Of a stretch of DNA of 64,000 bases, positions 18,785 to 27,620 are shown piece by piece. The stretch comes from Clostridia bacterium (lineage in GTDB: Bacteria > Acidobacteriota > Terriglobia > Terriglobales > Acidobacteriaceae). Both the position numbers and the translations under genes were made by a program. The notes under the pieces were generated by a model, which saw only the letters and a program-made list of their open reading frames with translations, ran no database searches and was not told the origin of the DNA. Each line of letters opens with the position of its first letter. Position 1 is the first letter of the stretch. Location: assembly GCA_035561135.1 (NCBI GenBank), contig DATMYA010000022.1:1-64000 (forward strand). Reading direction: 5' to 3'.

Positions 18785-19285
18785 GGAATACAGAGCAATT
18801 TCGCCGCCTTCACCTTGGCTTCATCGCCGCGTCGGTCATAAATTAGCGTTGTACTGATATTGCGATGGCCAGCTAGCTTTTGAACCACGGACAGGTCGGC
18901 ACCCGCCGTAAGCAAATCCGTGATGAACGTTCGGCGGAGGTCATGTAGAGAAAAGTGCTCCACGCCCGCCTGTTCGCCCCGTCTACGAAAGATGAGTGCC
19001 AAGCCGTCCACGGTCATCCGACGATGGCTGGGCTTCCCACCCCGAACAAACGGAAGGAACAGCGGCCCATCCCAATCGCCACGGGCGTCCACCCACGCAT
19101 CAAGGGCGAGCTTAACGCTCTGGAGTACGAACCCTTGCCTCTGTTTTCCACCTTTGCCATCCACACTGAGCGTTCCTTCCGCAGCGTCATAATCATTGAA
19201 ATCCAACGCGACCAGTTCCGAGCGACGAAGGCCGATGCCATACAGTACGGATAGCAACGCAGTATCTCGAATTCCGGCGAGACTA
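18781..19285 (-). pseudogene. 3' half of a third-type tyrosine integrase
   Basis: The sequence matches the C-terminal ~165 residues of the intact integrase at 27721-28674 (GIRDTALLSVLYGIGLRRSEL, HDLRRTFITDLL, AGHRNISTTLIYD). The catalytic residues are present, but the N-terminal half is gone: beyond about 19285 the DNA belongs to another gene in a different frame. Its stop sits at the junction with the RHS remnant. Confidence 0.8.
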
Positions 19286-19544
19286 ATGCCAACTTCTCTA
19301 GAGTGCGAGTAAGCTCTCTCTTCGCTTTTTTCGTGATACTTTGGGCCAGTTCTCTGTTCTCAGTTGCTATCCCGATTCGCGCCTCCATGTTAATAAACCG
19401 AGCCAGCTCCGCGGCTCTCGCAATTTCGGAGCGCTGCCGATTTGAGAGAGAACGCTCATCAAACCATTTCAGTAACGACAGAAGAGCGGTGGTTGATGCG
19501 GCGCATATTGGAGCACCGACCAAAATTACTTTGCCAAGTTCCAC
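19285..19544 (-). pseudogene. Truncated membrane-anchored hypothetical gene
   Basis: From a GTG at 19544 the frame encodes a hydrophobic segment (VILVGAPICAASTTALLSLL) and a charged helix (NRELAQSITKKAKREL). It then runs out of frame into the integrase fragment near 19285. The frame is open up to 19613 with weaker starts. It looks like the front of a small membrane protein cut by the same rearrangement that truncated the integrase. Confidence 0.35.
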
Positions 19545-19683
19545 GGGCCACCTGATTTGTGTGCTTTTGACTGAGAGCCGAAGGCTACTGCTCCGCGATG
19601 CCAATTGCAACAAGTGAGAAAATTGATTTTCTTGAGCGGGGCATGGGCGGGAGAAATATGCGGCAACTAGCGAGGCATCGCTT

Positions 19684-19722
19684 GGTCACCCAAGAATTCA
19701 GCGTACATCAATTGGGTCACCC
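19684..19722. repeat. Internal arm-site-like repeats (2 x GGTCACCC)
   Basis: GGTCACCC at 19684-19691 and 19715-19722, the same octamer as at both ends of the island. It lies left of the second integrase, as the 202-238 cluster lies left of the first, and so probably marks the old left end of a second element now joined in tandem. No tRNA fragment accompanies it. Confidence 0.5.
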
Positions 19723-19810
19723 GATAGCGTTTACAGCTTGCGACAAAAATGCACTTAGCATTCGAGACCAAGACGCTCACGCCTCTGAGATGGGCAAAAG
19801 CATAAATTGA

Positions 19811-20764
19811 CTACGGTCTCTTTTCTGCACGTTCTTGCCATTTACCACCGATGAGCTCTGTTGCAATAGTCTTAGTTGTACCGTCGAAAGAAACGCTTAT
19901 AAGCACAGCCAGTTTTACTTCGCCCAGATAGTATGACGAACTCGATAGCGAACTATTCGAATACCAATCCCGGGAGAGACCGGCTGCGTGATAAATGGTT
20001 TCAGCAATTCTTTTTGCAAGTCGGTTGGCCTCGGACGAGCGGTATTTGTTGCCAGTAACCAGTACAGCCGTGCCATCAATTACGACTTCAGCACGCACAC
20101 TGGAGTCGGTAGGAGTTGCGGCTATTGACGTGACACTAATACGTGCAACTGGATAATTCGTTAGGGAATTCACTGCTTGCGTGAGGCGAGCCTCTTCCTT
20201 CCGGCGCACCTCTTGTGTCGCGGCAGCTTTCTCTACAGCATCCACGTCAACCAGCTCGGTCTTATTATCTTCCGAGCGTGCCAGTTGCGCAGCTGCCTCC
20301 TTTTGCAGAGCAATTAGTCGTTCTCCCTCTTCCTTAATCAGTGCCGCTTCATGGGCAGACCGCTCGGGGTCGGAGGCTCGACGAAACACCATCTGCTGGT
20401 CGCCTCCAATCGCTCCGAGTATATCGACGAGTTCCCAACCAAACTTACCTAAAAGGTCCATTTGGTTTTCGGTAGATAGTGCTTCGCTAGCAGAAGTCAC
20501 CCCAGCTCTCGAATATTGCACCAATTTCGACAGCCCGCCAGCTTTTATCTCTGGGCTATCAGTTGGGTCGGTGAAAACCGTCTTGTCGAAAGAGACAACC
20601 AGATACTCCCAACGTTTATCTGACGACGGCGTGCCAGCCGGTATGGAGCGAGATAGAGAGGGACTCTTAACGGCAGGCGCTTTGGTCTGTGCAGCAAGTG
20701 TTATCGAACCCAATAACAGGAATGCTATGAAACGAATTGAACGTTGCAAAATCCTGTCCTCCAA
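19811..20764 (-). CDS. Secreted hypothetical protein
   Basis: 317 residues with an N-terminal signal (FIAFLLLGSITLAA). Residues ~50-130 (KRWEYLVVSFD, then LLGKFGWELVDILG) recall the small DUF4177-like fold. A charged helix (EAALIKEEGERLIALQKEA) and a beta-rich C-terminal half follow. The start is probably TTG at 20764 or TTG at 20749. Function unknown; likely periplasmic. It is cargo next to the second integrase. Confidence 0.6.
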   Translation of the reverse strand: MEDRILQRSIRFIAFLLLGSITLAAQTKAPAVKSPSLSRSIPAGTPSSDKRWEYLVVSFDKTVFTDPTDSPEIKAGGLSKLVQYSRAGVTSASEALSTENQMDLLGKFGWELVDILGAIGGDQQMVFRRASDPERSAHEAALIKEEGERLIALQKEAAAQLARSEDNKTELVDVDAVEKAAATQEVRRKEEARLTQAVNSLTNYPVARISVTSIAATPTDSSVRAEVVIDGTAVLVTGNKYRSSEANRLAKRIAETIYHAAGLSRDWYSNSSLSSSSYYLGEVKLAVLISVSFDGTTKTIATELIGGKWQERAEKRP

Positions 20765-20866
20765 GCGATGCCCGTCAGATTAGAAATCCTGTTTGGGTAA
20801 ATCTGCAAAATCAGCAGAACGATACGCTACTCAAAAACAGGGCGCAACAGCTTACTTTCAAGCCGC

Positions 20867-22069
20867 TCAATCCTTTGCGGCTGGTTTATCGGCGCTACCC
20901 CAAATCAATTTCCCGATTTCTTTCACTGCCGCTGCCCTCTGTTCCCACCACGTCCCTGTGTAGATGTTCTGCGTGACATCCACCGTGCTGTGCCCCATGT
21001 TGTCCCGTGTAACTTCTGGGCTGGCCCCTGTTCTCATTGAGAGGCTGCTGTGCAGATGCCTGAGGTCATGGAACGTGCATGGCAATCCGAGTTTCGTCAG
21101 GGTCGGCTTCAAATGCCGACGAAGGAGGTTCCGACGATTGATTGGCGAGCCGTTCGAGGCTGTGAACACCAAGTCGTCGGGCTTGCGATGCCGCGATAAC
21201 TGAAATGCCTTCTGAAACGTTTCTTTAATAACAGAATCGAGCGGCACATCACGGTCACCCGCTTCCGTTTTTGTATCGTCAAATTCACCTTCATAGAACC
21301 GTTCACGGATTTGAATTCTGTCGGCCAGCACTCGTTTCCAACGGAGTGCATCCACCTCTCCGAACCGAAGTGAGCAATGCACCATCAGGATGGCCAATGC
21401 GTTCGTTGGCCAAGGAAGCGCTTCGATAAGATTGCGAATTTCAAGAGGGGTAAGCAGCACGCGCTGCCTACGCAGCACACGCGGCAAACGAACACCGACA
21501 GCGGGATTGTCCTTGAGCAGTCCCCACCGTTTGCCTTCGTTGAGAATGGCGCGGAAGCAAGCGTGGAGGTTCTTAACCGTCTTCGGCGCTAACTTCTTTT
21601 GAGCGTTGACGAAATCTTGAACGGCAATACGGCGAATCTTCGTTAGCCGTGTGCTGCCGAAAGCGGGTATGAGGTACGTTTCCAGAAAGAACTCGTAGTT
21701 CATCCGGGTCGAGTTCTTGAGGTGGCGGGATACCTTGTCCCTGTACAACTTCACGAGCGATGAGAACGTGTCCCCATCGGTAGAACAAAGGTGCGGTGAA
21801 TTGTTGCGCTCGTTCACCTGTTCCATGAATTCATCGGCACGCTTTTGTGCCTCCCGCTTGGTGGGCACGTATTTCTTTGACCACTTCTTCCCGCGCTTGG
21901 TACGGGGATTGGTCGTGTAATCCCAAAAGTCGATGCGCCACTTGTCCCCAAATTCCTTAACCTTTACGTTCTGATACCGTTCCCTCAAGCAATGCCCCCT
22001 AGAACCGAGGAGAGGACCGGTAACAGTGAAATCAGGGAAATTCAAGCTGCTTGACCCAAGTGCGCTCAT
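20867..22069 (-). CDS. Tyrosine site-specific integrase, copy 2
   Basis: A close paralogue of the integrase at 4127-5368, with the same domain order and catalytic residues (Arg in SLRFGEVDALRW, HDLRHLHSS, MGHSTV, Tyr in NIYTGTWW). The ATG at 22069 is the true start: it overlaps the HTH stop by four bases and aligns with copy 1, although the frame stays open to 22237. The pair of modules suggests two related elements integrated at the same tRNA and now fused. Confidence 0.92.
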   Translation of the reverse strand: MSALGSSSLNFPDFTVTGPLLGSRGHCLRERYQNVKVKEFGDKWRIDFWDYTTNPRTKRGKKWSKKYVPTKREAQKRADEFMEQVNERNNSPHLCSTDGDTFSSLVKLYRDKVSRHLKNSTRMNYEFFLETYLIPAFGSTRLTKIRRIAVQDFVNAQKKLAPKTVKNLHACFRAILNEGKRWGLLKDNPAVGVRLPRVLRRQRVLLTPLEIRNLIEALPWPTNALAILMVHCSLRFGEVDALRWKRVLADRIQIRERFYEGEFDDTKTEAGDRDVPLDSVIKETFQKAFQLSRHRKPDDLVFTASNGSPINRRNLLRRHLKPTLTKLGLPCTFHDLRHLHSSLSMRTGASPEVTRDNMGHSTVDVTQNIYTGTWWEQRAAAVKEIGKLIWGSADKPAAKD

Positions 22070-22287
22070 GCCGCGTGGCTCCCACGGTTGCGCACAAAGG
22101 AACGCAATTGACCGCAGCGGCAGCGCACGTAACGCCCAACGTGGAAAAGGGGTAGGTCGGCCTTGTGCTGGTAAACCCAGCTTGCAGGCACCCGCAGCAA
22201 ATAAGCAATTTCCGGCGGGGTGAGGATGAAATCGCACGAGCCATCACCCGTACAATTGTGTTCGAGAAGCAATTTAGTTTTCGCCAT
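22066..22287 (-). CDS. Excisionase-like HTH protein, copy 2
   Basis: A 73-residue paralogue of the protein at 5365-5589 with the same HTH (LTPPEIAYLLRVPASWVYQ, HVGRYVRCRCGQL). It overlaps the integrase by four bases and starts 19 bases after leader copy C. Expected role: regulation of recombination direction. Confidence 0.8.
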   Translation of the reverse strand: MAKTKLLLEHNCTGDGSCDFILTPPEIAYLLRVPASWVYQHKADLPLFHVGRYVRCRCGQLRSFVRNRGSHAA

Positions 22288-22305
22288 GAAGCCCGTTTCG
22301 AATCA

Positions 22306-22346
22306 GCCCGTATTCTCCAGCCCGAGGCTAGGCCGAATTTCGGGGC
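22306..22346 (-). promoter_or_regulatory. Conserved hairpin leader, copy C
   Basis: Minus-strand stem TTCGGCC/GGCTGGA with a changed loop, followed by the conserved AATACGGGC, 19 bases before the HTH start. Differences from copy A fall mostly in the loop and at paired positions. Confidence 0.5.
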
Positions 22347-22390
22347 TTCGTTTTTGTTGTTTGCATATCGTTCCTCCTTTGGTTTGATTT

Positions 22391-22420
22391 GGGGCTGAAC
22401 AGTGGATAACCTTCAGCCCC
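22391..22420 (-). terminator. Hairpin after the 22428 gene
   Basis: GGGGCTGAA and TTCAGCCCC, a perfect 9-bp stem with a 12-base loop, lies eight bases past the stop of the minus-strand gene at 22428-22769. It is the positional equivalent of the 5696-5729 hairpin. No strong T run follows, so termination efficiency is uncertain. Confidence 0.5.
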
Positions 22421-22427
22421 AAAACGC

Positions 22428-22769
22428 CTACTCGTTCACTACATCCTCATCGGCATACGGGGACGGGGGGCACGGGTTCTGGAGTTCAGCGGCAATGCCG
22501 AATGCCTTCTCCAATGAGGTGCGAACTACTGCCCAATCCCCGCGCTTGAACTTACGAGCGTCAACCTTGCAATGCCGAATCGCTTGCACCAGCTCGCCGC
22601 GTTCAACGCTGGAATAGAAGCAAGCTTCATCAATTGAAAGCAGGGGGAGGCACTTCAAATCATTCAAAGTCCTATAACGCCAGTACTCGCATTCCTCCTG
22701 GGTAAATGAATCCTTTGCCCAATCCATCATCGTGTACAAATTTTCCTGTGGACACTTTCCATGCTTCAT
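22428..22769 (-). CDS. Hypothetical protein of the second integrase module
   Basis: 113 residues, soluble, with no recognised domain; it contains a short basic KRGDW element and an acidic C-terminus. It occupies the same place (leader, gene, hairpin) as the unrelated protein at 5763-6359, which suggests interchangeable cassettes in this element family. Confidence 0.55.
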   Translation of the reverse strand: MKHGKCPQENLYTMMDWAKDSFTQEECEYWRYRTLNDLKCLPLLSIDEACFYSSVERGELVQAIRHCKVDARKFKRGDWAVVRTSLEKAFGIAAELQNPCPPSPYADEDVVNE

Positions 22770-22792
22770 CCGATTAACCTCATTACTTCACC

Positions 22793-22830
22793 GCCCGTAT
22801 TGTTTCGGCCCGAGCGAAGGCCGAAGTTCT
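22793..22830 (-). promoter_or_regulatory. Conserved hairpin leader, copy D
   Basis: The most divergent copy, but its stem TTCGGCC/GGCCGAA is fully Watson-Crick: a U-G and a G-U pair of copy A become U-A and G-C. It keeps AATACGGGC and lies 24 bases before the ATG at 22769. Confidence 0.5.
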
Positions 22831-22899
22831 GCGGAAGCAGCGATGCCGTGAAGGTAATGGTTGCGATTCAGGCGTGGTATTCGCGAAAATGAGGGCATC

Positions 22900-23343
22900 A
22901 TGCCTAGAGTTGTTACCAACCCGCTGGCCGCGGATGCCACTGGCAACTACGCCGTGGAAATGTTCGTTGATGAAATCGAATGGCACATCGAAAACGACCC
23001 GGCCCAACGCAGTTTCGCTGAAGTTCTCGATTGGGCATACCCTCGCAGCCGTAAGCTCTCCTACGAGGAAGCAAATAGACGGGCGCTCGAAGCCAAAACA
23101 CTCCACGAATGCCACAGCATTCTGAGGCAGGCAGGCAAAGGCAGTCGGGGGCGCGTGGCGAAGCAGCGTATTCCTGCCATAAAGGCGCTCATCTACCACG
23201 AGCAACTCAAATGGACGTGGGCCAAAGTGGCAAAAGTCTTCTGCGCTTGTGAAAAGAAAAAGCATGATGCGAACTGCCCCCTCCGCTCCGAAGTAGTGCA
23301 ACTGAAACGACTGCTCCGAAAATACGGGGTCTCGTTCCGCTAG
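22900..23343 (+). CDS. Hypothetical protein, possible DNA-binding
   Basis: From ATG 22900 (MPRVVTNPL) about 147 residues; an upstream in-frame ATG at 22861 is less likely. The C-terminal part (LIYHEQLKWTWAKVAKVF, then RLLRKYGVSFR) resembles a helix-turn-helix with a CACEKKKHDANC insert that could bind metal. It precedes the clamp-fusion gene on the same strand. No family is recognised. Confidence 0.55.
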   Translation: MPRVVTNPLAADATGNYAVEMFVDEIEWHIENDPAQRSFAEVLDWAYPRSRKLSYEEANRRALEAKTLHECHSILRQAGKGSRGRVAKQRIPAIKALIYHEQLKWTWAKVAKVFCACEKKKHDANCPLRSEVVQLKRLLRKYGVSFR

Positions 23344-23443
23344 GGCAGATGGAATGAAATAGGGCGATTTGTTTCCAGTGGGAAGAATTCAAGGTGTTTC
23401 TTTCCAGCTACCAGACGCGATTGCAAAATCCTACGCTGCTCGC

Positions 23444-24853
23444 ATGAACGAATCACCCGTATTACCAAAAGACATCACCAATCAGAAAAACTCTGACGGC
23501 CCCTATCTCCTGCCGAACTCGTCCACCGCTGGGTCGCCAGAAAACCTTGACACTGAAGACGAGCAGGTATTGGAGGCTCAAGCCCTGCAACTGTGGGACG
23601 AGCACAAGAAGTGCGAAGAGGCCATCGCTCCCGTCCTGTACGCGCTCTGCCAGAAGTTGAATGCAAAGGGCAAGAAGGGTGAGGGCTTCAAGGCGTGGTT
23701 GAAAACACATAAGAAACCCAAAACGACGGCATATCGCTGGATTCGCCACTACTGCAAGAAGACCAATAAAGAGCTTCCTTGGCCCGAGCAGCACAAATCG
23801 AAGGCAGAGGATGGAACCTCGTCCCATGTGGGACAAGGCGGTTCCGCTCTTTCGATGAAATTGAAAGATATTGAACAGGTAGTGTTCACGTTCTTGCAAT
23901 CGCTTGAGGGGAACGACAGGGCGGCGATTGCAGACAACTTAATCCAGTGGATTCGTGGGCACGTATCGGATAAACCTAAGTTCGCTGTCTCCACCACGCC
24001 GCAGCAACTCTTGAAACTTGCGAAAGGATTTGTGTTTGACGGTGGCACGCTACGTTCTAGCGAAGGTGTGAACCTAAACTTCGTGACCACGGAACCTTCT
24101 CTCATTGCACAATGCAACGCTGCTGTGCTTAGGAAGGTAATCACGGCTTCTGCACGGTTCGCTTCCGAGCATTCGGGCTATCAGTTCCTGCAAGATGGCG
24201 TCCACCTTAGCTTCGAAGGGGGTGAAGTCCGTGGACATTCGGGCAGCGGCTCCATGTGTTTTGAGACTGTTTGTGAAAATGTTCATGTAAATAAGCTCGT
24301 TGATTTGTTCATCCCAAATCCCTACCTCTTTGCCGTAGCGGGTGTCGGTTCGCTGCCGTCCGATAATGTCATGATTGCTCAGTCCGGCGAGAACATCATT
24401 TTTAGCTGCCCGCCGAAAATCGTCGCGTTCAAATTGCCGATTGGCGAGTTCCTTCCAACTGTCCAATCGGCATCCTATCCTGAACAGGTGTGCATCGTTG
24501 ATTCGAAGTCCCTACGTGAAGCGTTGCTCAAGGGACGCAAAGTGGAATACCGCGCAATGATGTCCACGTCCGGTTCATCGCTGATGGTCGCGGCCCAAGA
24601 CCCAGAGTCGGGCAGTACATTCGAGTGCGGCATCTCTGCGAACGTTCTATCTGAGCGCGGTTTCGCGCTTAACGCTGAAGTGATTTTGCAGTTTCTCAAT
24701 GGCGCATCAGGAGATGTGGCGCTGTCTTCAAAACCGCACGTGGCCGATAAGAAGGCACCGCCAGTTCTGTTCGAAGCAATCGGGAGGAAGCTGGCGCTCG
24801 CTCAAATAACGCCGCCAACTTACACGGGTGAATCGCTCCCACCGGCGGTTTAG
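23444..24853 (+). CDS. Sliding-clamp (DnaN)-like protein fused to an element-specific domain
   Basis: 469 residues from ATG 23444. Residues ~60-105 are the block shared with the protein at 7557-8363. From about residue 200 the sequence follows domains 2 and 3 of the DNA polymerase III beta clamp: VRGHSGSGSMCF in the place of the ATDGHRL strand, FKLPIGEFLPTV, DSKSLREALLKG, SLMVAAQDPESG and FALNAEVILQFLNG. The bacterial clamp has three such domains; here the first seems diverged or missing. It converges on the primase-helicase gene, so it probably serves element replication. The clamp assignment comes from motif order and is moderately sure. Confidence 0.6.
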   Translation: MNESPVLPKDITNQKNSDGPYLLPNSSTAGSPENLDTEDEQVLEAQALQLWDEHKKCEEAIAPVLYALCQKLNAKGKKGEGFKAWLKTHKKPKTTAYRWIRHYCKKTNKELPWPEQHKSKAEDGTSSHVGQGGSALSMKLKDIEQVVFTFLQSLEGNDRAAIADNLIQWIRGHVSDKPKFAVSTTPQQLLKLAKGFVFDGGTLRSSEGVNLNFVTTEPSLIAQCNAAVLRKVITASARFASEHSGYQFLQDGVHLSFEGGEVRGHSGSGSMCFETVCENVHVNKLVDLFIPNPYLFAVAGVGSLPSDNVMIAQSGENIIFSCPPKIVAFKLPIGEFLPTVQSASYPEQVCIVDSKSLREALLKGRKVEYRAMMSTSGSSLMVAAQDPESGSTFECGISANVLSERGFALNAEVILQFLNGASGDVALSSKPHVADKKAPPVLFEAIGRKLALAQITPPTYTGESLPPAV

Positions 24854-24876
24854 AGCGTACTTGCCGAATACGAATA

Positions 24877-24901
24877 AGGCCCCCTGATTCTCAGGGGGCC
24901 T
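24877..24901. terminator. Bidirectional terminator
   Basis: AGGCCCCCTGA and TCAGGGGGCCT form a perfect 11-bp stem with a TTC loop, centred between the stops of two converging genes (24853 and 24906). Confidence 0.75.
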
Positions 24902-24905
24902 ATCG

Positions 24906-27185
24906 CTATGCCGTGGAGTCGCAAGCAAGTATTTCAGTTGCCATGCTGGATTTCTGTTCCGTTGTTGAGAACGCTTGCAGTACCGCTGGGTCGTGCATCG
25001 GGTCTGCCGCATTGGTTTCTACCATGCTCTTGGTCGGCACCACGTCGGCTTCGTTTTCCGCTACAAGGCCAATCCCAACGTAGCAGGTGCCTTTGGCATT
25101 GCGCTTCGTCGCAAAGCGGAGCTTCATCTTCATCCCGAAACCCTTATTCGTAAGCTTCTCTTTTATTGAGAGTTTCTGAGCATCAGCCCAGTTGTCATAC
25201 GCTATATAGAGCAGATGGGCTGGAATTGATGCATTGGGCTGCACGATACACACGTCGGCAAGAAACCCGGACAGAACATCGGATTCTTGCTTGTATTCCG
25301 CTGTGGCATCAGCAACCAGCTTCGGGGGATTGAGGCCATGCTTACGATATTCCAAGCAGCCCCGAACCGCCCAGGCGAAAATTCCTGCGGCTTCGGCACG
25401 CAGCTTTTCGGGCAAGCCCTTATCGGCCTTTTCGCCAGAGAACTGCTTCGTGAACGGAACGAGCAGAATGCTACGCCAGAAACCGAAGGAATCGTCTTTG
25501 GTTCGTGGCTTCTGATTTACCGCAATCCAGTACTTCGCAACCGGGCTGAACGTGAAGAATTCCTTGTTCAAGAATCGGGCGGTCATCTGGTCGCCGTGAA
25601 CGAGTTCCTTGATACGGCTCTCGTTCAGGTATGCCGACTCGTCCATCTCAGTGATGATGGCGAACCTTTTGCCATCCAATGCTGCTACATCGTTCGGAAT
25701 GGAAGAGCGCTTGTCGAGGTCGAACAGCAGCGAAGGAGCTTTGAATCCATAAGCTCCCAACGCATCCTTTAGCGTGTGGAAGAATACGCCCTTGCCGTTC
25801 GCGCCTGTGCCGTAGCACATAAACATCACCTGTTCTGCCGTACTACCCGATAGCGAGTAGCCAACGGCGCAATGGATGAAGTCAATCAAGTCACGGTTGC
25901 CGTCGAAGATTTCTTCCAAGAACTGCTCCCAGCGTTGGCATGGGGCGTTCGGGTCGAATTCCACATCGGTGGACTTCGTAATCTTGTCTTCGGGCTTTCC
26001 GGGGCGGAGCGTACCAGTCGTGAGGTCGAGCACGCCGTTGGGCGTGCCCATCAACCACGGGTCGGCATCCCAACCCTCGCCGGAATCGGAGATGGGTGGT
26101 TCTGATTTAGCGAGCGTGAGCATGGCATCCAGACGAGCCTTGCCTTCGGAACCGAAGGCGAATCGCCTTGCTTCCTTGCCAGAGTGACCGTCGAGTGCAT
26201 CTTGGCGCTCACGGGCAACTTCTTTAGCCAACAGCATCACTTGCTTTTGTGTATCCGGTTCCCACCAATATTGCTTCCAGATGAGCCACTGGGATTTCTT
26301 GTGGTCGAAGCGAACTTGAGCGCCATATTTGTACGCGAACAGTTCGGCATTCCCGGCATCGGAGCACGGTGCCGTGCGAGCGAATTGGGCGACAGGATAG
26401 TTCACCACGCTCGTTGCAATCGCGACAACTTCATTGTCAGTTAGTGGCGGGGTGCAGTTCTTTTGATTGAATGCCCGAAGCGCAGCCTCAAGCTCATCTT
26501 GGGTGAAACCTTTCCTGCGAAGCTTCCCAGCTAAGCTGGTCAACTTGGCATTACGTTCACCTTCGGGAATGGCACCTGTGCCCCCTTCGGTGCTGGTATG
26601 TGCTTGGGTTTTGTTCTCTAGTGCAGCCAACAGCCAATCGGGCACGTCAGCAAGTGGGGCTTCGCCCAATTTGACGAGCCATTCGTATTCCTTCCCGCTG
26701 ATGTGTAGGCTCGGCGGCGCGACAACGTATCCGCCGTCGCTCTTGAAATCTATACCGCCACCAAAGAGATTGTTCCCGCCTTTAATGCCATTAATGGGGG
26801 TCTTGAGGTAGACATGGTGGCCGCCACTGCCCGTTCGAGCAGTCGGAGTGTGAGGCAGTGGGCCATGCGTGGCAATAAGCTTCTCAAGAGTTGCATCGCC
26901 GCCGTTCTTTGGGTCTTCATCCAGAACGACAACCCCGCTGTTCTTACCCGTGGCGATGCCAATGTTGGCGTATGGATACTTGGCATTCCACTGTTCGATG
27001 ATGGCCAAGTCGATTGTGGCGTTCTTCACACCATGTGGTACGAGGACACTAAGTGGATGTTTGCTGCCGGGGCACTTCGGGTTCCCGCACAGCGGTTTGC
27101 CATCAACGATGGCGCAGACAGGTAAAACAGGGATATTGAGTGAAATGAATTGCTTTGCAGCTTCCAGAAAAGTCATTTGATTCAT
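24906..27185 (-). CDS. Primase-polymerase/helicase replication protein
   Basis: About 759 residues from ATG 27185 (MNQMTFLEAA). The N-terminal ~190 residues are a bifunctional prim-pol domain: VVVLDEDPKNGG supplies metal-binding acids and SGGHHVYLKTP the conserved His. A primase C-terminal helical region follows at about 205-260 (FTQDELEAALRAFNQ). The C-terminal half is a D5/P4-type superfamily 3 helicase with Walker A GTGANGKGV near 460 and IITEMDES as Walker B. A C-x7-C-type cluster (LCGNPKCPG) sits near residue 30. This gene would start and drive element replication; a candidate origin lies just upstream. Confidence 0.9.
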   Translation of the reverse strand: MNQMTFLEAAKQFISLNIPVLPVCAIVDGKPLCGNPKCPGSKHPLSVLVPHGVKNATIDLAIIEQWNAKYPYANIGIATGKNSGVVVLDEDPKNGGDATLEKLIATHGPLPHTPTARTGSGGHHVYLKTPINGIKGGNNLFGGGIDFKSDGGYVVAPPSLHISGKEYEWLVKLGEAPLADVPDWLLAALENKTQAHTSTEGGTGAIPEGERNAKLTSLAGKLRRKGFTQDELEAALRAFNQKNCTPPLTDNEVVAIATSVVNYPVAQFARTAPCSDAGNAELFAYKYGAQVRFDHKKSQWLIWKQYWWEPDTQKQVMLLAKEVARERQDALDGHSGKEARRFAFGSEGKARLDAMLTLAKSEPPISDSGEGWDADPWLMGTPNGVLDLTTGTLRPGKPEDKITKSTDVEFDPNAPCQRWEQFLEEIFDGNRDLIDFIHCAVGYSLSGSTAEQVMFMCYGTGANGKGVFFHTLKDALGAYGFKAPSLLFDLDKRSSIPNDVAALDGKRFAIITEMDESAYLNESRIKELVHGDQMTARFLNKEFFTFSPVAKYWIAVNQKPRTKDDSFGFWRSILLVPFTKQFSGEKADKGLPEKLRAEAAGIFAWAVRGCLEYRKHGLNPPKLVADATAEYKQESDVLSGFLADVCIVQPNASIPAHLLYIAYDNWADAQKLSIKEKLTNKGFGMKMKLRFATKRNAKGTCYVGIGLVAENEADVVPTKSMVETNAADPMHDPAVLQAFSTTEQKSSMATEILACDSTA

Positions 27186-27359
27186 AAATGGGCATAAGCC
27201 CTCCGTTTCCGAGCAAAGCCATAGGGGCACGTTTTTCGTGCGCTGATGCTGTGCTCTTCAAGATTGTTGAAGGAGCCAATTGTTATTGACTTTAAGGTGG
27301 GAACTGCTAGCGTGGACTTAAGGCTTGGAATACCTACCGTTCTTCTTTCAGTTCGCACC

Positions 27360-27377
27360 GCGCTCCCTTCGGAGCGC
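27360..27377 (+). terminator. Small GC hairpin in the origin region
   Basis: GCGCTCC-CTTC-GGAGCGC, a perfect 7-bp stem with a tetraloop, followed by GATTGCTTTTAT. It lies in the 535-base gap between the primase start and the integrase stop. It could end a short transcript or be part of the origin. Confidence 0.45.
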
Positions 27378-27506
27378 GATTGCTTTTATAGCCACGATGA
27401 ATTCCTTTTATCGGAATACTTCGCTGGACTGGGGATGTCCTAGTTCCTAGTCTGCGGGATTTTACGACGATATCAAGAGCTTTTTTTTCATCAGAGCCAT
27501 TCTTCG

Positions 27507-27620
27507 TGTAGGGATGTAGGGTCATGTAGGGTTATCCCCATTGCGCTTCAAGTCTGAAGAATGAAACGTCTTATATTTCTGAGAGCAGAGGGACAACCCT
27601 ACACACCCTACATTCCTACA
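27507..27620. other. Putative replication origin with opposed TGTAGGG repeats
   Basis: TGTAGGG occurs at 27507-27513, 27515-27521 and 27525-27531. In inverted orientation CCCTACA is at 27597-27603 and 27606-27612, and TCCTACA at 27614-27620. The 65 bases between hold an AT-richer core (CTTATATTT) and a small palindrome. Iterons next to a primase-helicase gene are typical of element origins. No function is proven. Confidence 0.5.

Noticed and set aside
27507..27620. A CRISPR array
   Set aside because: Repeats are only 7 bases, spaced 8-10 bases apart and in opposed orientation; there are no cas genes.
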